From: Anaerolineae bacterium
GTDB taxonomy: Bacteria; Chloroflexota; Anaerolineae; Aggregatilineales; Phototrophicaceae
Assembly: GCA_026645945.1 (NCBI GenBank)
Contig: JAPKMO010000017.1
Coordinates: 1 to 51,552 of the forward strand
Direction of reading: 5' to 3'
Length of the DNA: 51,552 bases
The notes beneath the pieces are model-generated. The model did not search any database. It was not told where the DNA came from and saw only the letters and a list, made by a program, of their open reading frames with translations. Position numbers and translations under genes: made by a program. This document shows positions 7,877 through 15,239 of the stretch, in pieces (position 1 is the stretch's first letter; each line of letters begins with the position of its first letter).

Positions 7877-8193
7877 AACACGATGCCTTTTTTCTCGATT
7901 CTATCCGGTTTTGAGGTGAAGAAGGCCGTAATCAGAAAACCATCTTCTTTATCACGATAAACCACAACGGCGGTTTTGCGGGTGATATTGGTGCTGGAAT
8001 ATGCGCGTAATGCCAGTGATTCGCCATGCTGGCCGGCAATGACCCGCTCTGGTTCGGCCAGTGTTTCCAGTATTTTATCCATATTCCCCGACATATAATC
8101 ATGCGCTTCGGTGACGTGGACCCACTGAGTCGCCGTGATGCGTATGGTATTGCCGAAGACCGATGTTACCGTATAAAGAACGTCACCCGGCAT
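7852..8193 (-). CDS. small nuclease-like protein (DUF4258/PBECR-type toxin candidate)
   Basis: 113 residues starting MPGDVLYTVTSVFG, with IRITATQWVHVTEAHDYM, LAEPERVIAG, and KTAVVVYRDKEDGFLITAFFTS, ending near VLWSP. The order (W.H...H, ..P..V..G, then a V.Y....FI.TA.F strand pair) fits the barnase/EndoU/colicin/RelE (PBECR)-like and DUF4258-like nucleases. The DUF2283 gene overlaps its end. The Shine-Dalgarno (GAGGAA, 5 bases before ATG) comes from the edge of palindromic copy 2. The toxin role is inferred. Confidence 0.6.
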   Translation of the reverse strand: MPGDVLYTVTSVFGNTIRITATQWVHVTEAHDYMSGNMDKILETLAEPERVIAGQHGESLALRAYSSTNITRKTAVVVYRDKEDGFLITAFFTSKPDRIEKKGIVLWSPSQEG

Positions 8194-8201
8194 GTTTATT
8201 C

Positions 8202-8300
8202 CTCACCCCCATCCCGGCCTTCCCCCACCGGGAGGGAAGGGGGTTTGGCGCGTCTTCAAGTCCCGCCCTCAGGATTGGGGGAGGCATTCAGGGCGGGGGA
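8202..8300. repeat. palindromic repeat, copy 2 (contains the methyltransferase stop)
   Basis: It has the same architecture as the copy at 10384: cctcaccccc at one end, a cccccaccgggaggg hairpin, cttcaagtcccgccctc, then ggggg and gggcggggg. The stop codon of the methyltransferase (8256-8258) falls within it, so the repeat supplies the last 15 or so codons of that protein. Confidence 0.75.
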
Positions 8301-11300
8301 ACCCAGACTCCCCTCGATCACCGCGATATCATCATCATCCAGGCCATACGCCTGGTACACCAGCGCGTTAAGTTCAGCCTCCAGTTCAGCAAGTCCCCTC
8401 GCCCCTTGTGGGCGAGGGGATTTAGGGGTGAGGGCCGCCGCGTCCAGGCAGCGGCGGGCCAGCGCGGCGATCTGCTCCCGCAGTTCCGGCGGCGCGTCCG
8501 GGATGGGGATTTGTTCAATGTACTGGTTGTGTATTTGGTAATAATGATTTTGCATCATGGTAGCAATACTGGTGATAAAAAACCAACCAACCAAAGAATT
8601 CAAAAATGCCAATACATAAAGATCGCCAGCAATAACATAACAGGCATCATTTGTATAATGATTTCCATTGTCGAAGCCAAATAAGGGAGAATCCATAAAA
8701 CGTGCCGAGATAATCTTCGGCTTCTCAAATTCGCGGACGTATTCGGCCCCATACCGGCTCATTGCGTACCAGTTGAAGCGTCCCTGTTTAACTTCCGGTC
8801 TTGCAGCCAGTTTATCTTCAAACTGTTTCAAGTGATTGTAGATAGCAGGATATTCATCTGGTTGGAAATCCCAGGGCACATAAAGCATATAAAGCCCCGT
8901 TGGTTGGACATGCCATCGCTTAATATCCCGCCCGCGCAGGTAGGGTTTGATGATATTCGCGCTGTTGGGGTCGGCGGCGATCAGTTCCGCCCGTCTGGCT
9001 TCGTCAATGATGAATGCTTCGTTACAGCCCGTTGTTACACCCCGATAAATCTTGCCATCCACATATTGTTCTAGCGGCACGCCGGCTTTAGCGAGTTTGT
9101 CCATCACGGCGCGGACACGCGGGCTGCTTAACTGCCAGCCATCTTCAGAAAGTGTGCTTTGCGGCAGGTGGAAGGCGTGTTCGACGGCGGCGGGCAGGTT
9201 TTCGGCTTCGGCCAGGCTGGTGATTTGGAGGACGGCGATTTTGCCCTCACCCCCGGCCCCTCTCCCACTGCTTCGTGGGGAGAGGGGAGCAGCGAGTGCG
9301 TTTGCAGCCAGTCCCCTCTCCTCAACTTGTTGTGGGAGAGGGGATTTAGAGGTGAGGGGATGCGTGTTCGACGCTATCGTAATCATGGGGTAGGTGGTGG
9401 CGTCGAAAATGGGCAGGTCGCCGAAGTCAATCAGGGTTTGCAGGCGTGTCTTATTCGCCAGAAATCCCCGTAACTTCTTGCCATAGTTCGCCCGCATGAA
9501 CTTATTCGGGGTGATAAACGACAGATGCCCGCGCTCGCGCAGCAGGTCAAGCGCCCGCGCAAAGAAATACACGTACAGGTCAGCCGTCCCGGCATACACC
9601 GCCGGGTAAGCCGCTTCGAGTTCGGGTTTCTGGTCGCCGATGAGTTCCTGCCGCACATAGGGCGGGTTGGCGATCACCACGTCGAAGCCGCCTTTGGCCG
9701 CGAAAACCTCGCTGAAGTGCAGCCGGTAGAGGAAAAACGGGCGGCGGCCATCCGGCTTTTTCAGTTCTTCTTCCACGTCGGTAATACGCTTCAGGCGGGT
9801 GGTGGTTTCTTCCAGCCGGCGTTTGTCGGCGGCGCTCAGTCTGCCGCCGGTCTGGGCCGCCTTTTTGCCGATCTGGTTGATGGTGGTCTGGTAGCCGTTG
9901 GCGCGTTCCTTCAGCCCGGCGAAGACGATGCGCCGTTCCAGGGCGGCGATCTCTTCGCGCAGGGTTTTGCGTTCCTCTGGCGAAGCGCGGAAGAACCGTT
10001 CGCGCAGTTCCGGCAGCGCCAGGCTCTCGCGGTCGCTGTCAAACAGCATCATCCTGGCCTGCACCGGGTTAGGGTCGAACAGCTTCAACTGGTCGTGGAC
10101 CTGCTGCCATTCGGCGGTTCCGGCCTGCGTTTGCAGCATCCGGGCGGCCAGTTCGCCCAGGACGGGCTGGCCGTCCACCGTTTCGATCAGGCTGTTGCCG
10201 GCCATCAGGCGGTAATCCAGGTTGGGCAAAGGCCGCGCCTGGTCGAGCGTCTGGTCAACCACCAGCGCCAGCCACAGCCGAAGTTGGGCGATCTCGATGG
10301 CTTCTGGCTTGATGTCCACGCCGTAGAGCGTGTCGCGGATGATGGTTTCCTTCCAGTCGGCCAGGAGGGCGGGGGGGATTTCGGCCCTCACCCCCGGCCC
10401 CTCTCCCACCGGGAGGGAAGGGGAGTCTGGCATGTCTTCAAGTCCCTCCCTCATTTTGGGGGAGGGATTTAGGGCGGGGGCGGTGAGGGCAAAATAACAT
10501 GCCGCGCGCAGGCGGATGATTTCGCCCATCATGCCGATCAGAAACGAGCCGCTGCCGACGGCGGGGTCAAGCACGGTAAGCGTATCCAGCGCGGCGTTTA
10601 CCCGCTCCGCCTCGTCTGCCATCAGCGCCGGGGCAGCGTCCGGGTCGAAGATGGCGCGGACGGTCTCGCGGGGGATGCCGGCGCTTTCTTCCAGATAGCC
10701 CGCCAGCGCCTCCTGGCACATATAGGACACGATGGCGCGCGGCGTGTAAAAACTGCCGCTTTGCCCCCGTTCGCGCTCTTCTAGCATATTCTCAAACACC
10801 TTGCCGAGCATCTCCGGGTCAACCGCCACATCCTGCTCCAGCGGCGTATCATCGGCCACCGTGAAGTTGTAACGGTTGAAAAATGCCAGCACGCCGTCGC
10901 TGCTGTCCGGGTCAAACAGCGAATCGGGCAGGGTGATGATGGCCTGCGGGTCACGGTCGCGGTCGAACAGGCCGCCGTTGAGATAGGGAATGCGTAAGCC
11001 CTGCCAGCGCGTCAGGTTGTCCGGTCGCTTCCGGTTCAGCGTCTCGAAGAAGAGCGGTTCAAGCACCTCGCGGTAGTAGTAAAACGTTTCCTGGTCACCG
11101 CTCATTTCGTCCACATGCGCCCGCATTGCGGCGCGAAACTGGTCGGTCAGGAACTTCTGGCGGCCACCCAGCCAGCCCTTGCGCTGCAAAAAATACAGGA
11201 ACATCAGCCGCCCCAGCAGGCGCTGGGTAAAGGCATGGAGTTTGTCCGGGTCGTAGAACTCGCGGATGCCGGGGTTGTACTGCACGGCGGCCTGACGGGC

Positions 11301-11846
11301 GCGATCATAGTAGATTTTGTATTCGCGGTAGAAGCGGTTGGTGATGGTGGTGACGTTGAAGGCTTCGCACTGCGCCGCGTAGACTTCCGCCCCGGTGCGC
11401 CGGTGGGCGTGGATGGCGTTAAGCGTGTCCAGGTCGTGCCGGGTCGGGTCGCCGGTGAGCATCTTCAGCTTGCTGACACGCACGCTGCTTTTGTTCGCGT
11501 CGCCCACGAGACGCGGGTCAACGAACAGCACTTCACGGTAGTCGCGGGTGACGACGAGCAGCGCCGTTCCGCTCCGCTGAAGGATGTTCCACGCCAGCCC
11601 ACGCAGCCGCGCCTGGCGCAGATCGTCTACTTCAAACAGGTAGACGGTGTGCCGGTCGCGCCGGCCAATGATGTAAACGCGGCGGATGACCGCGCCGACG
11701 GAGTCGTCGAACTCAAATGCGTCGAGTTCGTCACCTTCATAAGCGTAGAGATCATCAACATCGTAATCCAGCAGGCGGAACACTTCCCGCACATCGGCGG
11801 CGGATTGAACGGAGAGGTGATGGAGATTCAGTGAAGTGATCGGCAT
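8256..11846 (-). CDS. Eco57I/PglX-type DNA adenine methyltransferase (type IIG-like)
   Basis: A 1196-residue N6-adenine methyltransferase. The SAM motif is DPAVGSGSF (about 426) and the catalytic motif NPPY sits in FDVVIANPPYVRQE (about 725). LYGVDIKPEAIEIAQLRLWL and FITPNKFMRANYG are family hallmarks, and the C-terminal third looks like a target-recognition region. The N-terminal 130 residues may hold a degenerate nuclease or coupling domain; no clear PD-(D/E)xK triad is visible. Four stretches (about 452-487, 829-868, 1137-1152 and the last 15 residues) are Pro/Gly/Arg-rich and encoded by palindromic repeats inserted in frame. It is the first gene of the minus-strand cluster. AAGGA lies 6 bases before the ATG. 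With the helicase at 3058 it probably forms a restriction or anti-phage module. Confidence 0.88.
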   Translation of the reverse strand: MPITSLNLHHLSVQSAADVREVFRLLDYDVDDLYAYEGDELDAFEFDDSVGAVIRRVYIIGRRDRHTVYLFEVDDLRQARLRGLAWNILQRSGTALLVVTRDYREVLFVDPRLVGDANKSSVRVSKLKMLTGDPTRHDLDTLNAIHAHRRTGAEVYAAQCEAFNVTTITNRFYREYKIYYDRARQAAVQYNPGIREFYDPDKLHAFTQRLLGRLMFLYFLQRKGWLGGRQKFLTDQFRAAMRAHVDEMSGDQETFYYYREVLEPLFFETLNRKRPDNLTRWQGLRIPYLNGGLFDRDRDPQAIITLPDSLFDPDSSDGVLAFFNRYNFTVADDTPLEQDVAVDPEMLGKVFENMLEERERGQSGSFYTPRAIVSYMCQEALAGYLEESAGIPRETVRAIFDPDAAPALMADEAERVNAALDTLTVLDPAVGSGSFLIGMMGEIIRLRAACYFALTAPALNPSPKMREGLEDMPDSPSLPVGEGPGVRAEIPPALLADWKETIIRDTLYGVDIKPEAIEIAQLRLWLALVVDQTLDQARPLPNLDYRLMAGNSLIETVDGQPVLGELAARMLQTQAGTAEWQQVHDQLKLFDPNPVQARMMLFDSDRESLALPELRERFFRASPEERKTLREEIAALERRIVFAGLKERANGYQTTINQIGKKAAQTGGRLSAADKRRLEETTTRLKRITDVEEELKKPDGRRPFFLYRLHFSEVFAAKGGFDVVIANPPYVRQELIGDQKPELEAAYPAVYAGTADLYVYFFARALDLLRERGHLSFITPNKFMRANYGKKLRGFLANKTRLQTLIDFGDLPIFDATTYPMITIASNTHPLTSKSPLPQQVEERGLAANALAAPLSPRSSGRGAGGEGKIAVLQITSLAEAENLPAAVEHAFHLPQSTLSEDGWQLSSPRVRAVMDKLAKAGVPLEQYVDGKIYRGVTTGCNEAFIIDEARRAELIAADPNSANIIKPYLRGRDIKRWHVQPTGLYMLYVPWDFQPDEYPAIYNHLKQFEDKLAARPEVKQGRFNWYAMSRYGAEYVREFEKPKIISARFMDSPLFGFDNGNHYTNDACYVIAGDLYVLAFLNSLVGWFFITSIATMMQNHYYQIHNQYIEQIPIPDAPPELREQIAALARRCLDAAALTPKSPRPQGARGLAELEAELNALVYQAYGLDDDDIAVIEGSLGSPALNASPNPEGGT
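8391..8435. repeat. palindromic repeat, half copy inside the methyltransferase
   Basis: A single hairpin unit, cccctcgcccc/gggcgagggg, with the flank tttaggggtgagggc. It is read in frame as TPKSPRPQGARGL near residue 1140, between two conserved C-terminal helices. Confidence 0.75.
9243..9359. repeat. palindromic repeat, copy 3, inside the methyltransferase
   Basis: Bounded by gccctcac and gtgagggg, with two hairpins: cctctcccac...gtggggagagg and cccctctcc...ggagagggg. It is read in frame as a Pro/Ser/Gly/Arg-rich insert of about 39 residues (including LSPRSSGRGAGGEG) between TYPMITIAS and IAVLQITSL, which are normally close together in this family. Confidence 0.85.
10384..10490. repeat. palindromic repeat, copy 4, inside the methyltransferase
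   Basis: The cleanest copy: inverted termini GCCCTCAC and GTGAGGGC, 107 bp, with internal cctctcccaccgggaggga and ccctccctcatt...gggggagggat hairpins. It encodes ALNPSPKMREG and SLPVGEGPGVRAE within the methyltransferase, between the SAM motif and LYGVDIKPEA. Confidence 0.85.
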
Positions 11847-12059
11847 CGTTCATCCTTACCCGGAAAGCACACTAATACTCCTATCATAACGTGTTTCGGC
11901 AAAACGGAAAGCAGATTGCTGGTAGCGGAGGTGAAGCCCGCTTCATGATGACTCGCTATGTACTTTCCTGTCCAGCATCTCCAGGAAATCTAGGGCGATG
12001 CTGTGTTATTCCATATTTGGTTAGACGGTCGGCAGGCTGCCATGTCAAACGTACCCAGA

Positions 12060-12349
12060 CCACCGCGACAGATCAGCGAGCCATTGGTTTTGGGCAGGCG
12101 GCGCTGCATGACGAATCGCGGGCAGTGGCGCAGGCGGCTGAAGGCAGTCGCAATAACTGCCTGAACCGGGCCGCTTACAATCTTGGACAACTGGTGGGAG
12201 ATAACATCCTTACGCGATGGGATGTTGAGCAGGCGCTGCTGGCCGCTGCACTGGCGGCGGGGCTGGATGAAAAATCGTCCTGGCGCACGATCCAAAGCGG
12301 TCTGAAAGCGGGCATGAATAATCCTCGGAGGCGCCGCTATGGAAGATAG
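12060..12349 (+). pseudogene. C-terminal remnant of a mobile-element primase
   Basis: This stretch encodes AAEGSRNNCLNRAAYNLGQL, VGDNILTRWDVEQALLAAAL and TIQSGLKAGMNNPR. That is the conserved C-terminal helical module of bifunctional primase/polymerase-type replication proteins of phages and integrative elements (usual form AAEGTRN..LNRAAF.LGQLV). The catalytic part is missing. The frame is open back to 11891, but upstream residues do not look like the family. It lies near the 3' end of a tRNA gene, as expected for a decayed integrated element. Confidence 0.6.
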
Positions 12350-12667
12350 CAAGAAGCGTGAGATACAACCGGACGACCCGACCGACGACCCAACAACAAC
12401 GCCACCAGAGGATAGCTGCCCGCTGCCAATGAACGCAGATGAGGGGTTCGAGGGGATTATCCTCCCGAACCCGTCATTACCCTTTCTCGCCGTAGGCGAG
12501 TCGCGCAAAAATTTCGGCAGCGCGATTCGTATAGTCGGGTGAGAACAGTCTCGCGTTTGTCACCGATGATGGCGGCGATGCCGAGATGTCTGACAGGGGA
12601 GTTAGCCATGTGCCATTCCCACTCTATACAAAAACACCCCATATTTCAGGGGCGGTTTTCGCATCTG
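12350..12667. other. decayed intergenic stretch between primase remnant and tRNA-Gly
   Basis: A 67-codon frame starts at 12339, overlapping the end of the primase remnant (MEDSKKREIQPDDPTDDPTT). It may be the start of the next gene of the same lost element. Further right, short open frames exist on both strands but none has a credible start or family. The only functional-looking element is the hairpin at 12629-12658. Confidence 0.4.
12629..12658 (-). terminator. putative terminator of tRNA-Gly
   Basis: On the minus strand, CCGCCCC, loop tgaaatat, GGGGTG, then TTTTTG, about 10 bases after the tRNA 3' end. The stem has 6-7 pairs including one G-T pair. Confidence 0.55.
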
Positions 12668-12740
12668 AGCGGGTAACGGGACTCGAACCCGTGACACCTT
12701 GCTTGGGAAGCAAGTGCTCTACCAACTGAGCTACACCCGC
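12668..12740 (-). tRNA. tRNA-Gly(CCC)
   Basis: A complete cloverleaf on the minus strand. The acceptor GCGGGTG pairs with TACCCGC (last pair G-T), the D arm contains AGCTCAGTTGGTAGAGC, and the anticodon stem CTTGC/GCAAG has loop TTCCCAA, giving anticodon CCC. The T arm has CGGGTTCGAGTCCCG. The discriminator base is T, as usual for bacterial tRNA-Gly. CCA is not encoded. The accessory region lies against its 3' end. Confidence 0.95.
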
Positions 12741-12753
12741 GTAATTTGAAGAT

Positions 12754-12782
12754 ATTATAGGCCGGGCGGCGGGGGATGTCAA
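12754..12782 (-). promoter_or_regulatory. consensus sigma-70 promoter of tRNA-Gly
   Basis: On the minus strand TTGACA (12782-12777), a spacer of exactly 17 bases, and TATAAT (12759-12754). Both hexamers are perfect. Transcription would start about 7 bases before the mature tRNA 5' end. Confidence 0.85.
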
Positions 12783-12896
12783 GCGCCGCAGAACACGGCA
12801 GCCGTCAGGCAGTCGTAGAAAACACCTCTTCTCAACCTCCGGCCTTAATGCTAAAGTGTGAGTTCAGAAATATGAGGAAAATGTGCCGCCGCGCCG

Positions 12897-12902
12897 TATA
12901 AT
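12897..12902 (+). promoter_or_regulatory. candidate -10 box of the glycosylation cluster
   Basis: A perfect TATAAT 28 bases before the GTG start at 12930, with GAAAGG between as ribosome-binding site. No good -35 hexamer is seen 16-18 bases upstream (GAGGAA), so it may need an activator or another sigma factor. Confidence 0.4.
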
Positions 12903-12929
12903 AACAGGCGTTTTTGCGAAAGGCCGATT

Positions 12930-13964
12930 GTGAACCGCTGGCGTATCGGATTTCTGGGAGGAGTCGTTAGCCTCCTGGCGATTGTTTTTATCATTTCACA
13001 GGTGGATGCAGCCGCATTAGGTGCGGCGCTGGCGCGGGCGCGCTACGTCTATCTGCTGCCGACGGCAGGGCTGCTGCTGGTGGGGCTGGCGGCGCGGGCG
13101 ATTCGCTGGCGCGGGCTGCTGAACGGCGGGCTGCCGCTGTGGCGAGCGTTCAGCATTATGAACGTGGCGTACCTGGTGAACGGCGTGCTGCCGCTGCGGA
13201 TGGGCGAGGTGGCGCGGGTGTATCTGGCGACGCGCGCCGACCCACCCGTGCCGGTTTTCCAGACGGCCAGCACGATCATCGTGGAGCGGCTGCTCGACCT
13301 GCTGGCGGTGGTTGTGCTGCTGGCGGCGGCGCTGGCTGCCGGCCCGGTGCCGGATGAACTGCGGGCGGCGGCGGCCGCCGCCGGGCCGCTGACGCTGGCG
13401 GTTTTTCTGGGGATGGTGCTGCTCTCGCGGCGGCGAACGCTGGCACTGCGCCTGCTAGCGGCGGTGGTCGGGCGGTTCGACCGCGCCGGGGTGGCGAAAA
13501 ATTCCGCTTCGAGGTTGTCGCGGCTGTCGGTGTGGTTTGTGCAGTTTCTCGATGGTCTGCTGCCGCTGGCACAGCCGCGCGCGCTGCTGCTGGCGCTGGG
13601 TTGGACGTCGGTTGCCTGGGGGCTTTCGGTCGCTGCTGGCTACGTGCTGATGTTTGCATTCTATGACACGGCGAGCTGGATGGCGACTGGCCTGTATATC
13701 GCGGCGGTAGCGTTCTCCATCGCTGTTCCGGCAGTGCCGGGCAACCTGGGTACGTATGAGTGGTCTATCCTGCTGGCGCTTGGCGCGACCGGGTACGGCG
13801 AGTCGTTCGAGGTGGCTGCTGCCTTTGCGCTGGTGGTACACGGCGTTAACCTGGCGGTACACGTCAGCACCGGTATGGTTGGGTTTATTCAGGAGGGCAT
13901 TTCGCTGGGGCAGCTTTCGCGGGGCGTCCAGGGAATGGGCCGGAATAAGGTTGGGCCGGAATAA
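12930..13964 (+). CDS. LPG-synthase-TM/UPF0104 family membrane protein
   Basis: 344 residues with about eight hydrophobic segments. It carries the marks of the flippase-like/LPG_synthase_TM family: LAARAIRWRGLLNG, a second segment with NGVLPLRMGEVARVYLA, IIVERLLDLLAV, and PAVPGNLGTYEWSI near the end. Members occur as the membrane half of lysyl-PG synthases and as stand-alone proteins in polysaccharide and glycolipid loci. Transport or scaffolding of lipid-linked sugars is inferred. It starts with GTG and is the first gene of the cluster. The glycosyltransferase follows 14 bases after its stop. Confidence 0.8.
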   Translation: MNRWRIGFLGGVVSLLAIVFIISQVDAAALGAALARARYVYLLPTAGLLLVGLAARAIRWRGLLNGGLPLWRAFSIMNVAYLVNGVLPLRMGEVARVYLATRADPPVPVFQTASTIIVERLLDLLAVVVLLAAALAAGPVPDELRAAAAAAGPLTLAVFLGMVLLSRRRTLALRLLAAVVGRFDRAGVAKNSASRLSRLSVWFVQFLDGLLPLAQPRALLLALGWTSVAWGLSVAAGYVLMFAFYDTASWMATGLYIAAVAFSIAVPAVPGNLGTYEWSILLALGATGYGESFEVAAAFALVVHGVNLAVHVSTGMVGFIQEGISLGQLSRGVQGMGRNKVGPE

Positions 13965-13978
13965 GGTGGTTGTTCAGG

Positions 13979-15202
13979 ATGAGGCTTGAGGCAGAGGCGG
14001 CAGATCAGATTGAGGCGCAGGCCGAAGGGAATGGACGAAAGCTCAAAATTCTGATGTGTTTGCTGTACTACGTCCCCCATCGCACAGGGCTGACCATCCA
14101 TGTGCAGCGCGTAGCGGAAGAACTGGCGCGGCGCGGCCACGAAGTCACGGTGCTGACGGCGCGTTACAAGCTGTCGCTGCCGCGCGACGACGAAATCTAT
14201 AATGGGGTGCGGGTGGTACGGCTGTGGGCGCCGCCGATTCCGATCAGCCGGGGTATGATTATGCCAGCCTATCCCTGGGCGGCCTACGCACTGATGCTGC
14301 AACATGATGTGGTGAGCATTCACACGCCGATGCTGGAAACGGCGCTGATCGCGGTGCTGGCGAAACTGGCGCGGCGCAATGTGGTGGTGACGCATCATGG
14401 CGATTTGGTGCTGCCGCCGGGATTGGCGAACAGCTTCATCAAAAACACCATGTTCGCTATGTACAAATTTATGGCGAAACGGGCGGCGCGCATCATTGCG
14501 TACAGCCAGGATTACGCCGAAAATTCGTATTATCTGCGTCCGTTTCTGGATAAAGTGACGCCGGTTTACCCGCCCACTCATATGCCGCTGCCTGACCCTG
14601 AACGGGTAAAAGCCTTACGGGCGCAGTGGTCGCAGGACGGCGGGCCGGTGATCGGTTTTTCAGGACGTTTTGTGCAGGAAAAACGGCCTGATCTGTTGAT
14701 AAAGGCGCTGGAGGTGGTGAACCAGACCTATCCCCAGGCACGGGTGGTGTTCGTAGGCGAATACGACATCCCTTACGAAGATACCTGGGAGCGGCATCAG
14801 GCGTTGGTCAACCAGTACCGAGATCAGCTTATTTTTGTCGGGCTGGTGGATGATATGCAGTATATGGCCGATTTTTACGCGGCCTGCGATGTGCTGGCAC
14901 TGACCAGCGACACGGAATGTTTCGCGCTGGTGCAGGTTGAAGCCATGTTAAGCGGCACGCCGGTGGTGATGACCAATACCCCCGGTGGGCGCGTGCCGGT
15001 GCAGGTGACGGGCATGGGCAAACTGGCGGCGGTCGGTGACTGGCGTTCGATTGGGGAGGCGCTGGTCGAGGTCATCCGCAGCCGCGAACAGTACATCAAA
15101 CCGCGTGAGGACATCGAGCGCATCTTTTCGTTTAAAGAGACGGTGGATGGTTACGAGCGCATCCTGCGCCAGTACGCCGCCCCGGAACGGAAGCACAAAT
15201 AA
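13979..15202 (+). CDS. GT4-family glycosyltransferase
   Basis: A 407-residue, two-domain GT-B enzyme. The N-domain has LMCLLYYVPHRTGLTIHVQR and VAEELARRGHEVTVLTAR, typical of GT4 (GPGTF/WaaG-like) enzymes. The C-domain has GFSGRFVQEKRPDLLIKALE and the nucleotide-sugar motif CFALVQVEAMLSGTPVV with the EX7E glutamates. It transfers a sugar from a nucleotide donor on the cytoplasmic side; the acceptor is unknown. The ATG at 13979 is preferred to a TTG nine bases upstream. Neighbours suggest it builds a lipid-linked glycan used by the GT-C enzymes downstream. Confidence 0.85.
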   Translation: MRLEAEAADQIEAQAEGNGRKLKILMCLLYYVPHRTGLTIHVQRVAEELARRGHEVTVLTARYKLSLPRDDEIYNGVRVVRLWAPPIPISRGMIMPAYPWAAYALMLQHDVVSIHTPMLETALIAVLAKLARRNVVVTHHGDLVLPPGLANSFIKNTMFAMYKFMAKRAARIIAYSQDYAENSYYLRPFLDKVTPVYPPTHMPLPDPERVKALRAQWSQDGGPVIGFSGRFVQEKRPDLLIKALEVVNQTYPQARVVFVGEYDIPYEDTWERHQALVNQYRDQLIFVGLVDDMQYMADFYAACDVLALTSDTECFALVQVEAMLSGTPVVMTNTPGGRVPVQVTGMGKLAAVGDWRSIGEALVEVIRSREQYIKPREDIERIFSFKETVDGYERILRQYAAPERKHK

Positions 15203-15239
15203 ATACATGGATGGGGTGTGCCGGGAATTTTCTTTAAAC

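Noticed and set aside
9525..10472. 315-codon plus-strand open frame opposite the methyltransferase
   Set aside because: Composition is that of a reversed GC-rich gene (Gln/Arg/Val rich); the methyltransferase frame carries clear motifs.
6551..10490. Palindromic repeats considered as a CRISPR array or IS element
   Set aside because: Spacing is irregular, there are no spacers of uniform length, no transposase and no target duplications that I can see; they fit dispersed palindromic repeats.
917..11846. Assignment of the cluster to BREX or classical DISARM
   Set aside because: PglX-like and SNF2/PLD parts exist, but BrxC, PglZ, BrxA/B/L, DrmA and DrmB are not present in the window.
12457..12642. 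Minus-strand frame beginning near tRNA-Gly (MANSPVRHLGIAAIIG)
   Set aside because: Looks protein-like for about 25 codons, but has no recognisable family, overlaps the tRNA terminator region, and is probably decayed element DNA.
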